This document shows positions 1-7,631 of a stretch of 13,484 bases of DNA, piece by piece. This stretch comes from Chthonomonas sp. UBA6659. Its GTDB lineage: Bacteria; Armatimonadota; Fimbriimonadia; Fimbriimonadales; Fimbriimonadaceae. Positions within the stretch are counted from its first letter, which is position 1. The number at the start of each line of letters is the position of its first letter. The notes below the pieces were generated by a model. It was given only the letters and a program-made list of their open reading frames with translations. It had not been told where the DNA came from and ran no database searches. Both the position numbers and the translations under genes were made by a program. The stretch is from positions 1 to 13,484 of the forward strand of contig DKKT01000041.1 in NCBI GenBank assembly GCA_002455425.1, read 5' to 3'.

Positions 1-23
1 TGGCCTCTGGGCCGGCGCGGCCC
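1..23. repeat. GC-rich stretch with small hairpin; first 19 bases repeated at 7638-7656
   Basis: GGGCC (9-13), loop GGCGC, GGCCC (19-23) can form a short hairpin. Bases 1-19 match 7638-7656 exactly. The match starts at the window edge, so its true length is unknown. It may be the tail of an upstream gene or a terminator, and no T-run follows. Confidence 0.5.
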
Positions 24-59
24 CAACCCCTCCGATTGCATCCTGCGTGAAGGGACCGG

Positions 60-65
60 TACTAT
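60..65 (+). promoter_or_regulatory. Possible -10 box (TACTAT) for the TIR-ATPase gene
   Basis: TACTAT lies 32 bases before ATG 98. I see no good -35 hexamer. If it is real, the GTG at 47 is upstream of the transcript, which supports the ATG 98 start. Confidence 0.3.
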
Positions 66-97
66 CGGCTCATCAAGGTGGACATCGTGCCCGCAAG

Positions 98-2074
98 ATG
101 AAGACCCCCGCGACCGAGACCGCCCATGTCCTCATGACCGATCGGGTCGGGTTCTCACCCCTCTCGATCGAGGAGAAGACGCGACTTGAACAAGAGCTGC
201 TCGAAGCAGTTCGAAGCTGCCCCGCCGTTCAACGACAAGGTCCGGAAGACTGCCTCAAACTCGACGGTGGCGACGGGATCAGCTTGGTCTTCTTTGGCGA
301 ACCCACCGACGCGATCGAGGCGGCCGAGTACCTCCATCGCCACGTCGCCGAGGGCGCGGCCGTGAGGTTGCGAATCGGGCTCAACTCCGGGTTGGTGACC
401 CGCCGCGAGGACGCCAATGGCAAGACCAACGTCACCGGACCCGGGATCGAATGGGCGCAACGAGCGATGGCCTGCGCCGACGGCTCCCGAATCGTCATGA
501 CGGACTACTTCGCCGTCAACCTCCGAGCGTTTGAGGCCTGGCGCAACCGATTGGTGGACCTCGGCGAGCATCGCACGAAGCACGACGAAACGTTCCGTGT
601 TTTCGGTCTCAGCCCCGGCCAACCTGCGGCGAAGCTCGCGATCGTCTACCGGCGAAAGGCCAAGCCCGACAATCACGTCGTCGACCTCCTCGAGCGCGGC
701 CTCCCCGAGTTCGGCTATCGCGTCTTCATCGATCGCCATCTCTCGATCGGGGTCGAATGGGCCCAGGCGATCGAGAAGGAGATCCGCGGGGCCGATGCCG
801 TGCTCGTCGTGCTCAGCGAGCGAGCTGCGGCGAGCGAGATGGTGCTCTTCGAGCTTGAGACGGCCATCGACCAGTATCAGCAGACCGGAAAGCCAAAAGT
901 CCTCCCGATTCGGGTCGGAACGGATGAGGCGATCGATGGCGACGTCGGCGCGCTCCTCCACCCCTTCCAGTTCGCGCTTTGGACTGGCCCTGAGGACGAT
1001 CATGCGCTCCTGCGTGCGGTCCACGACGCGCTGAACAAGGCGACCGAACCCAAACCCGCACCTCGACTCGAGCGAGTCGGCGGAGCGATGTCCCACGACT
1101 CACCGTACTACGTGACTCGGCCGACCGACCAAGAATTCGTCCAAGCACTTCTCGACCGGGACGGCATCGTGCTTGTGAAGGGCGCGCGCCAGATCGGCAA
1201 GACTTCCCTGATGGCACGCGCGCTCCGCACCGCGTCCGATGCCGGCGTGAGGGTCGTTTGGACCGATCTGCAATCGTTCGGCCGATCCCAAATCGAGAGC
1301 GACGAGAAGCTGTATCTCGCGATCGCGGCGGAGTTCGTCAGCCAGCTCGGGCTCCAAGGCGACCCCTTCGAGGCGTGGCGGCCGATGTTCGGCGCGAACA
1401 CGAACTTCGAACGGTTTCTCCACTCCGTGGTCCTCGAGCAGGTCAGCGGCCCGTTGGTCTGGGCGATCGACGAGGTCGATCGCCTCTTCACGCTCTCCTA
1501 TTCCGGCGACTTCTTCGGACTGATCCGTTCGTGGTACAACCGCCGCAACGCGCGCCCCGACGAGTCTTGGAGCCGCTTCTCGATCGCGATCGCGTATGCG
1601 ACGGAGGCCCGCCTCTTTATCAGCGACCTCAACCAGTCGCCGTTCAACGTCGGCACCCGGCTCGAACTCGCCGATTTCAATCCAGCCCAGCTCGCCGATC
1701 TGAACGAGCGCTACGGCCGACCGTTGACCGCGACTGAACTCGAACGGTTCCATGCGCTCGTCGGCGGCCAGCCCTATCTCGCGCGGCGCGGCTTCGACGA
1801 AATGGTCCGGCACGGCGTGTCCCTCGGCGAGCTTGAAGAAGCCGCCGCTCACGACGAAGGTCCATTCGGCGACCATCTTCGGCGACTGCTCGTGGCGCTC
1901 TCCAGCGATCCGGTGATGCTCGAAGAGGTGCGCGGATTCCTCGGCGGCACCCCGCTGCGCACCGAAGAGGCGTTCTACCGCCTCCGGTCCGGCGGCCTCA
2001 TCGCAGGGGCCGATCGCGGCGTGGCCCGCCTGCGATGTGGGATCTACGGCGAGTATCTCCGGCGTCATCTTTGA
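98..2074 (+). CDS. Class III cyclase homology-TIR-AAA ATPase fusion protein
   Basis: This is a predicted cytosolic three-domain protein of 658 residues. Residues 10-175 resemble a class III nucleotidyl cyclase domain: a first metal-type Asp in M-T-D-R-V-G-F-S (Asp15) and the second in G-G-D-G (Asp59). The usual transition-state Asn is replaced by Glu118 in G-P-G-I-E-W-A-Q-R, though Arg122 is kept, so activity is doubtful. Residues 179-308 look like a TIR domain (start K-L-A-I-V-Y, then F-I-D-R, A-D-A-V-L-V-V-L-S), with Glu252 in S-E-M-V-L-F-E-L at the place of the NADase glutamate. Residues 340-658 are an AAA-type ATPase of the AAA_35 kind: Walker A G-A-R-Q-I-G-K-T (362-369), Walker B V-W-A-I-D-E (454-459) and the family motif G-G-Q-P-Y-L-A-R (556-563). 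I chose ATG 98 because a -10-like TACTAT lies at 60-65; a GTG at 47 would add 17 residues. Immune or stress signalling is inference from the domain mix; it stands alone here. Confidence 0.85.
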   Translation: MKTPATETAHVLMTDRVGFSPLSIEEKTRLEQELLEAVRSCPAVQRQGPEDCLKLDGGDGISLVFFGEPTDAIEAAEYLHRHVAEGAAVRLRIGLNSGLVTRREDANGKTNVTGPGIEWAQRAMACADGSRIVMTDYFAVNLRAFEAWRNRLVDLGEHRTKHDETFRVFGLSPGQPAAKLAIVYRRKAKPDNHVVDLLERGLPEFGYRVFIDRHLSIGVEWAQAIEKEIRGADAVLVVLSERAAASEMVLFELETAIDQYQQTGKPKVLPIRVGTDEAIDGDVGALLHPFQFALWTGPEDDHALLRAVHDALNKATEPKPAPRLERVGGAMSHDSPYYVTRPTDQEFVQALLDRDGIVLVKGARQIGKTSLMARALRTASDAGVRVVWTDLQSFGRSQIESDEKLYLAIAAEFVSQLGLQGDPFEAWRPMFGANTNFERFLHSVVLEQVSGPLVWAIDEVDRLFTLSYSGDFFGLIRSWYNRRNARPDESWSRFSIAIAYATEARLFISDLNQSPFNVGTRLELADFNPAQLADLNERYGRPLTATELERFHALVGGQPYLARRGFDEMVRHGVSLGELEEAAAHDEGPFGDHLRRLLVALSSDPVMLEEVRGFLGGTPLRTEEAFYRLRSGGLIAGADRGVARLRCGIYGEYLRRHL

Positions 2075-2079
2075 CCGGT

Positions 2080-5000
2080 CTAGCCGCCCGGTTTCAGACG
2101 AATCCGAAACGGGGCGTCACGATCGCAAACCAACTTGCCATCGACGACGTCGAGCCTGGCCGCCTGAATCGAACTTCGCCGGGCCGGATACGGCAGAACG
2201 CCTTGCTTCTCGGGGAAATCCTGCCCGTAGGGGTGGGTGAAGTAGAGAATCGTGGCCTCATCTCCCTGGACGACCACGTCCGCATGCTTGCCGATCGTTC
2301 CGTCGTCGAGCCGCCGTCCGGGCTTGTCGAGGATCTTCCCCTGGTATGTCCAGGACTGGAGGTCGGTCGAGCGGTACACGTCGAGCCCCGAATTCGGATC
2401 CTTGAGCATCCAATAGAAGCCCTTGTACGAGAAGATCTTCGGCCCTTCCCCATAGAGGCGGGACACCCCGGGATCGCTCACCGGGGTCCACGTCTTCAGG
2501 TCGCGCGATTCGATCGCTAGCGTGGCCGACCGCGCGCTCTCGTCCTTGTACCAAAGCCGCCACACACCGTTCGGCATCCTGAAGAGGCTCGCATCGATGC
2601 AACGATTCGAGGTAAGCGGCAGCCTGCCGACGAACTCCCAACCCTCGAGGTCGTTCGACCGGTACTGGAGAATGTGAGCTTCGCCACCCCAGTCGACGTG
2701 ATGGCCGGGGATGTAGGAGACGAACATGTGCCAGATCCCAGCCTCGTCGCGAATCACGTCCGGAGCCCAGAACGAATGTTGCTCGTCGGGCGCCTGGAGG
2801 GCAGCCGTCCGTAGATAGCGCCAGGTGAGCCCACCATCGGTCGACTCCGCGATGCCGATCTTCGTCTGATGGCACCATTCGACCGACGGCAGGTCGAGCC
2901 GCGCTCGCCGTTGCGTGTACAGCATCCACCAGGCGCGGCGCGTCGGATTCCACACCAAAATCGGATCGGCGGCACCATCGTAGACCGGACAACGATAGAG
3001 CGGCGCCGGCGTCTCGGTGATCTCGCCGACTCCGTCGTCGAGGTTGACGCCCATCTCTTGGAACCGAGCGCCGGCGTGGAGGAAGAACGCCGTGATCCAG
3101 AAGACGGTCCAACCCTCGCTGTACCCGCCTCGGAGGCGAAAGACGTTCGTCATATCGCCATGCTGGGCAAAATTGGTCTGCTGGATTTGCTCGCCCTGAC
3201 TGCCGAACGGGTCGATCAGTTGGCCACAGCTCCGGTACATCACCTTCGCGAGCCGCTTGAGGTCCTCACGCCCGAGGAGGACGCCCATGCGATAGACCTC
3301 CGGGGTGTAGAACACACCAAAGACGTCTAGGTGCTGATTCTGAGCCGAAACCACGGTCCACCCCCGCGACTTGAAACCATGATCGCGCAGTCGACCCGGC
3401 GGCAGGTCGATGTCCCATACCGCCGTATAGCTGAGCGCGGCATCCATGGCGTGCTCGGCAAAATCCAGATACCGCCGCTGCCCCGTGTGATCGTACGCGG
3501 CCAGAAAGGCCTGGAACCCGGCCCACGCCCCCTCTTTGTCCTCGCAGCTGGCATCCAGAGTGCCGCCCCAATAGGGCTCGCGCATCGAGAGATGTCGCGC
3601 GGCATAGTGGTCGGCAGCCTTGAGTGCGGCCGTCGCGAACCGGGGCTCCGAAAACAAACGCGAAGCCCGAAGCAGCGGGGAGACGAAGAAACCTTCTTGG
3701 GTCGAGACCGGCCGCCAATCGTTGCGGAGAATCCGATCGGCGTGGAACGCGCAGGCCTTCCGCATGAAAGCTTCCCAGGCGGTGGGATCGAGCCGAAGCG
3801 CCCCCTTGCGGGCGGCCTCGATCGCCCGAGTCGTGCTCTCCATCGCTTGGCCCTGCGACACGAAGTCCTGCTCCAACCACTTCTTGGTCTCGGGGCTGTA
3901 GCGCTGGAAGAAGCCGCGTTCATCCATGGGCGCCTTGGCGAGAGTGTCCAGCGAGCCCTGGATGAACGCACGCCGCTCGGCGTCGTCCAGACCCTCCGCG
4001 CGAAGGCTCTGGAGCGCGTAGCCCAGCGCCTCGGCCTGCCCGCACCACCCCATCACGAAGTTGGTCCCGCCGACGAACTCCGGATACATCTCGAACCCGG
4101 GCTCCGGTCCTGGCCGCCACCGCGAGCGGGCGAACTTCAGTTTGCGCTCCACGATCGAGCGGAAGCTCGGGAGCCCGTCGAGAGCGAAGGGCTGGAACAG
4201 GTCGATCGACGTTCGTACCGGGGTGCGAAATCCGGATCCTTCCGCCACCACCGGATAGGCTTCGAGCCAGAAGGTCTTTTCGATGATGGCCCCGGGGGCC
4301 AGGTCGATCCAGGCGTCGGGGTACTCCATGAAGCCCGCTTGGAGAGCCTTGACGACACTCGTCTTCCCGTTCGACGCGCACGGCCCCGAGAGGAGTGCGA
4401 GCTCCACCGCCTGACGCTGAGGAGTCAGCCCGAGCGACCACCATTGGTCGGCGTGGTTTCCGCCCGGAACCGGTGACGGCAACGAGTGCAGCGCGGCGCC
4501 TCGACCGGCCCACTCGATCGACGCAAAGGGCATCGGATACCGATGCTCTTCGTAGAACGACCGTTCGCCCTCCGCCATCGTCTGGATCGCGACACGCCCC
4601 CCATGGGCGGCCCCGGACGGATTGCCGTAATGCGAGATACCAGGCAGAAACGGCTTGGCTCCCATTGCCCCCGACGCAATCCACCGCACCGACAGCGTGG
4701 CTCGTCGGAGCGGCTCCTTCCCCGCCCATTCAAACCGACGGACGCCTTGGATCAGTGGCCCCTGGAGACGGTACGCGTCCCTGAGCCTGAGGACCCCACC
4801 GGGCAAAGAAACCTGCCCTGATACGAGCGTCCACTCGCCGACTTTCTTCACCTCGGTCGGCTGGGCATGACGCCATTCGCTCGGCCAACCGTCGGCCCAG
4901 GCGATCGCCACGCTCCAGAGACCGTCCTCCGGCGACTGAAACCGCACCTGGCCATCCTGCATCGCCCGCAAGGGCCTTCCGATCCCGGCCTCGAGGACAA

Positions 5001-5091
5001 GCCCTGTCCGCGCGTTCGAGGGGGGTTCGGCGGAGGAGACAGGGATGCTCATGGTGAGGAGAAGCATGCAAGCGTACGGACCAACGCGCAT
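2080..5091 (-). CDS. Secreted multidomain glycoside hydrolase-like protein with C-terminal GH43-like propeller
   Basis: A predicted exported protein of 1003 residues. The start ATG at 5091 is chosen because it opens a signal peptide (M-R-V-G-P-Y-A-C-M-L-L-L then S-I-P-V-S-S-A, cleavage near residue 21); the frame stays open upstream to 5325, but that would bury the signal peptide and overlap nuoM. Residues about 22-300 are beta-rich with many aromatics; about 310-680 are helix-rich with repeated hairpins and Y-W-G-G-T-L-D-A-S near 507, resembling (alpha/alpha)-barrel glycosidases. Residues 700-1003 look like a five-bladed propeller of the GH43/GH117 type: A-D-P (Asp709), W-A-P-D-V (Asp788), C-I-D-A-S-L-F (Asp833), G-E-G-P-K (Glu882) and a late His936. 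The Asp, Asp, Glu order fits a GH43 catalytic set; which residue plays which role is not certain. The likely job is polysaccharide breakdown outside the cytoplasm; substrate unknown. It converges on the TIR-ATPase gene (5 bases apart) and diverges from nuoM. Confidence 0.82.
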   Translation of the reverse strand: MRVGPYACMLLLTMSIPVSSAEPPSNARTGLVLEAGIGRPLRAMQDGQVRFQSPEDGLWSVAIAWADGWPSEWRHAQPTEVKKVGEWTLVSGQVSLPGGVLRLRDAYRLQGPLIQGVRRFEWAGKEPLRRATLSVRWIASGAMGAKPFLPGISHYGNPSGAAHGGRVAIQTMAEGERSFYEEHRYPMPFASIEWAGRGAALHSLPSPVPGGNHADQWWSLGLTPQRQAVELALLSGPCASNGKTSVVKALQAGFMEYPDAWIDLAPGAIIEKTFWLEAYPVVAEGSGFRTPVRTSIDLFQPFALDGLPSFRSIVERKLKFARSRWRPGPEPGFEMYPEFVGGTNFVMGWCGQAEALGYALQSLRAEGLDDAERRAFIQGSLDTLAKAPMDERGFFQRYSPETKKWLEQDFVSQGQAMESTTRAIEAARKGALRLDPTAWEAFMRKACAFHADRILRNDWRPVSTQEGFFVSPLLRASRLFSEPRFATAALKAADHYAARHLSMREPYWGGTLDASCEDKEGAWAGFQAFLAAYDHTGQRRYLDFAEHAMDAALSYTAVWDIDLPPGRLRDHGFKSRGWTVVSAQNQHLDVFGVFYTPEVYRMGVLLGREDLKRLAKVMYRSCGQLIDPFGSQGEQIQQTNFAQHGDMTNVFRLRGGYSEGWTVFWITAFFLHAGARFQEMGVNLDDGVGEITETPAPLYRCPVYDGAADPILVWNPTRRAWWMLYTQRRARLDLPSVEWCHQTKIGIAESTDGGLTWRYLRTAALQAPDEQHSFWAPDVIRDEAGIWHMFVSYIPGHHVDWGGEAHILQYRSNDLEGWEFVGRLPLTSNRCIDASLFRMPNGVWRLWYKDESARSATLAIESRDLKTWTPVSDPGVSRLYGEGPKIFSYKGFYWMLKDPNSGLDVYRSTDLQSWTYQGKILDKPGRRLDDGTIGKHADVVVQGDEATILYFTHPYGQDFPEKQGVLPYPARRSSIQAARLDVVDGKLVCDRDAPFRIRLKPGG

Positions 5092-5097
5092 GGCGGC

Positions 5098-5103
5098 ATC
5101 GTA
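5098..5103 (-). promoter_or_regulatory. -10-like TACGAT, 6 bases before the glycosidase start
   Basis: On the minus strand TACGAT is followed by GCCGCC and then the ATG of the glycosidase gene. There is no Shine-Dalgarno sequence. With a normal +1 about 7 bases after the box, the ATG itself would be at or next to +1, so a leaderless mRNA is likely. No clear -35 seen. Confidence 0.4.
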
Positions 5104-5149
5104 CCCAGGCGCTCCGATGGCCCCGTGCAAGAGCCCCTTCGGCCGAGGC

Positions 5150-5180
5150 TTGGAAGCGTTGCCGGAGAACCTGCTAGAAT
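5150..5180 (+). promoter_or_regulatory. Possible nuoM promoter (TTGGAA ... TAGAAT)
   Basis: TTGGAA (5150-5155) and TAGAAT (5175-5180) are separated by 19 bases, a little longer than optimal. The -10 box ends 11 bases before ATG 5192, leaving a leader of only about 5 bases with no Shine-Dalgarno motif. It sits in the 100-base intergenic region shared with the divergent glycosidase gene. Confidence 0.45.
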
Positions 5181-5191
5181 CCGTCCGAGTC

Positions 5192-6940
5192 ATGGAGTCC
5201 ACCGGATTCGGTCTTGTATCGCTCGTCACGTTCTTGCCCTTGATCGGCGCGCTGCTCCTGATGCTCGTGCCCGACGCGTTCCCGAAGGTGGCCAAGTACG
5301 GCGCGTTCGGCATCACCCTGCTCACGTTCGGCCTGAGCGTCGTGCTGTACCTCCAGTTCCAGGGCGGCAGCTACCACTTCCAACTGGTCGAGTCCATGCC
5401 CTGGATCAAGAGCCTCGGCATCTCGTACAAAGTCGGTATCGACGGCATCAGCGTGTGGTTGATCCTGCTCACCACCTTCCTGATGATCATCGGGGTGTGG
5501 TTCAGCTTCTACGTGGACAAACGGGTCAAGACCTACATGGTCATGATGCTGATCCTGGAGACGGCGATGCTCGGCGTCTTCGTCAGCCTCGACATGATCC
5601 TGTTCTACACGTTCTTCGAGGCCTCGCTGATCCCGATGTACTTCCTCATCAACATCTGGGGTGGTGAGCGACGGTCGTACGCGGCGATCAAGTTCTTCCT
5701 CTACACCTTCTCCGGTTCGATCTTCATGCTGATCGGGATGATCGCCATGGCGCTCCTCCATCGGGAGGCCACAGGGACGCTGACGTTCGACCTGATCGCG
5801 ATCCAGGATTCCGTGGCGAGTGGGAACTTCTGGAAGAACGCGCTCCAGCTCCAACCGCTGCTTTTCTGGGCGTTCGCGATCGCGTTCATGGTCAAGTGTC
5901 CGATGTTCCCGTTCCACACGTGGCTCCCGGATGCACACGTCGAAGCTCCGACCGCGGGCTCGATCATCCTCGCCGGCGTGCTCCTGAAGATGGGGACGTA
6001 CGGATTCCTCCGCTTCTGCCTCCCGCTCTTTCCGGACACGATCCGCAACCAGGTCCCGATCATCGTGGGCCTCGCCGTCATCGGCATCATCTATGGGGCG
6101 CTCGTGGCCGCGGTCCAGCCGGACGTCAAGAAGCTCGTCGCCTACTCGTCGGTCGCCCACATGGGCTTCGTGATGCTCGGCATCTTCTCGCTCACCCACT
6201 CGGGCCTGATGGGCGGTGCGTTCCAGCAGCTCAACCACGGCATCAGCACGGGCGCGCTCTTCTTGCTCATCGGGCTGATCTACGAGCGGCGCCACACCCG
6301 TCTCTTCAAGGACTTCGGCGGCCTCAAGGCCCAGATGCCGATCTACGCGACGCTCTTCCTGATCATCATGCTCTCCAGCGTCGGCCTGCCTGGAACGAAC
6401 GGCTTCATCGGCGAGTTTCTCGCGCTCCTCGGCTCGTTCGAGGCCGCTTACGCGGGAGCGTTCGGGCTCCACTGGATCTTCCCGGCCGTGGCCGGCGTGG
6501 GAGTCATCCTCGCCGCGGTCTATCTGCTCGTGATGTTCATGAAGATGTTCTACGGGCCGAACACGAACCCCGACAACCTGCGTCTTCGCGACCTCAAGAC
6601 GTGGGAAGTGGTCATGACCGGACTTCTCGTCGTCTTCGTCTTCTGGGGCGGCCTCTACCCGAACACGTTCCTCAAGCCGATGGAAGCGTCGATCGGTGCC
6701 GTGCGCATGATGGCGCTCAACCCGGTCGGGGAGCGACCCTCCTACCAGAACCTCGAGATGGAGATCGACGCCAAAGGCAACCTCGTCCAGGTCACCGAGC
6801 GTCGGCGCAACGGCGACCTGGAAACGTTCGAGGTCGTCCGCGAGATTTCGCCCGCCAACCTCCACTTCCCGCTTCGGGATGGCGAGCCTGCCGAAGCACG
6901 GGCCGACGGACCGCGCACCGCCTCGAGGCTCCCGCGTTGA
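5192..6940 (+). CDS. nuoM: NADH-quinone oxidoreductase subunit M (complex I proton-pumping subunit)
   Basis: An integral membrane antiporter-like subunit of respiratory complex I, 582 residues, moving protons as NADH electrons pass to quinone. All family landmarks are present: Glu143 in F-F-E-A-S-L-I-P-M, Lys235 in V-K-C-P-M-F-P-F-H-T-W-L-P, Lys266 in L-L-K-M-G-T-Y-G, and Glu408 in G-F-I-G-E-F. These match E. coli NuoM Glu144, Lys234, Lys265 and Glu407. About 14 hydrophobic segments fill residues 5-490. The last 75 or so residues (from about 508) are charged and hydrophilic, an extension beyond the usual NuoM end. ATG 5192 is chosen because the hydrophobic N-terminus begins there and a -10-like box precedes it; the open frame reaches 5045, but that stretch is not NuoM-like. 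No nuoL or nuoN is next to it: upstream is a divergent glycosidase, downstream a URO-D-like gene. Confidence 0.95.
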   Translation: MESTGFGLVSLVTFLPLIGALLLMLVPDAFPKVAKYGAFGITLLTFGLSVVLYLQFQGGSYHFQLVESMPWIKSLGISYKVGIDGISVWLILLTTFLMIIGVWFSFYVDKRVKTYMVMMLILETAMLGVFVSLDMILFYTFFEASLIPMYFLINIWGGERRSYAAIKFFLYTFSGSIFMLIGMIAMALLHREATGTLTFDLIAIQDSVASGNFWKNALQLQPLLFWAFAIAFMVKCPMFPFHTWLPDAHVEAPTAGSIILAGVLLKMGTYGFLRFCLPLFPDTIRNQVPIIVGLAVIGIIYGALVAAVQPDVKKLVAYSSVAHMGFVMLGIFSLTHSGLMGGAFQQLNHGISTGALFLLIGLIYERRHTRLFKDFGGLKAQMPIYATLFLIIMLSSVGLPGTNGFIGEFLALLGSFEAAYAGAFGLHWIFPAVAGVGVILAAVYLLVMFMKMFYGPNTNPDNLRLRDLKTWEVVMTGLLVVFVFWGGLYPNTFLKPMEASIGAVRMMALNPVGERPSYQNLEMEIDAKGNLVQVTERRRNGDLETFEVVREISPANLHFPLRDGEPAEARADGPRTASRLPR

Positions 6941-7560
6941 CGTCCCGTGACCGCCTCGTCGCGATCGCTCGCGGCGGGGACGTCGATCGACGCCCGACGT
7001 TGGTCTGGTCGGTCTCACCTGGCCACGAAGCCGATGGAATCATCGTCGGAGCCCGCCAGGTCCCGGAGGCGATCGCGACCCATCCCGACCAGGCGGTGCT
7101 CGCAGAGCTGATGAGTCCGTTCGGACGCGCCCTCCGACGGGGCCTCGATCTCAACGGGCATCTCCGAGACGACCCCGACGAAGGCGAGCGCCTCCTCCAA
7201 GAATTGATCGCCGAGACGCGGGAGGAGGCCGAGCTTGCGCTTGAGGCCGGCGCCGACGGTTTGTTCTATCGGCTCGATGGCGCCTATCCGGCGGCCACGA
7301 CGCCGATGGAGTACGGCGGGCACTACCTGGAGGTCGATCGCGCCCTGCTCGCCGCCTTCGGCGAGGCTCGGTTCAACGTGCTGCTCGTGGAGGGACGTGA
7401 CGAGGTGTACTACGACTTCGTCTCGGATCTCCCGGCCCACGCCTTCGCTTGGGATCGTGCCCACTCCGGCGTCGACGTCGCTGCGATGCGCGGGATTCGC
7501 TCCGGCCCACTCGCGGCGGATACTCCGGATGCGGATATCTTCCTTTCGAGTGCGCTCTGA
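6937..7560 (+). CDS. Short uroporphyrinogen decarboxylase-like (URO-D fold) protein
   Basis: A 207-residue protein starting at TTG 6937, whose bases overlap the nuoM stop (TTGA), so it is probably translationally coupled. The central part follows the URO-D/MtaA-type pattern: E-A-G-A-D-G-L-F-Y at 103-111, a T-P-M-E-Y-G-G-H-Y stretch at 122-130, F-N-V-L-L-V-E-G at 146-153 (strand and loop where methyltransferase-type members have a metal-binding His or Cys region), and F-A-W-D-R at 170-174. Usual family members have about 340 residues; the N-terminal catalytic stretch and the last strands are missing, so it is short rather than clearly broken. It is unlikely to be the haem-pathway HemE; it may be a methyltransferase-like relative. 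The family assignment is moderate and no function can be given. Confidence 0.6.
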   Translation: MTSRDRLVAIARGGDVDRRPTLVWSVSPGHEADGIIVGARQVPEAIATHPDQAVLAELMSPFGRALRRGLDLNGHLRDDPDEGERLLQELIAETREEAELALEAGADGLFYRLDGAYPAATTPMEYGGHYLEVDRALLAAFGEARFNVLLVEGRDEVYYDFVSDLPAHAFAWDRAHSGVDVAAMRGIRSGPLAADTPDADIFLSSAL

Positions 7561-7579
7561 GGCTTCGCGCCGGGGCAAG

Positions 7580-7631
7580 AGGTCGGATTCCGCCCGGGGC
7601 CGCCGAAGGCGGACTCGGCGTCATCCGACCT
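7580..7631. terminator. Nested inverted repeat between convergent genes, possible bidirectional terminator
   Basis: AGGTCGGAT (7580-7588) pairs perfectly with ATCCGACCT (7623-7631). Inside, TCCGCC (7589-7594) pairs with GGCGGA (7608-7613). Two other pairings compete with the inner one: CCGCC-GAA-GGCGG (7600-7612) and CGCCGA (7601-7606) with TCGGCG (7615-7620). The right arm overlaps the stop codon of the minus-strand MmcQ gene. There is no T-run on either side, so intrinsic termination is plausible but unproven. Confidence 0.5.

Noticed and set aside
155..2068. Two long minus-strand frames opposite the TIR-ATPase gene
   Set aside because: They have low-complexity charged translations with no motifs, while the plus frame has clear Walker and TIR motifs.
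5092..5325. Upstream extension of the glycosidase frame to 5325
   Set aside because: It would hide the signal peptide inside the protein and overlap the nuoM promoter and coding start.
5174..7018. Long minus-strand open frame of 614 codons opposite nuoM
   Set aside because: It is rich in Glu, Asp, Arg and His with no hydrophobic core, the usual antisense image of a GC-rich membrane-protein gene. nuoM on the plus strand is certain.
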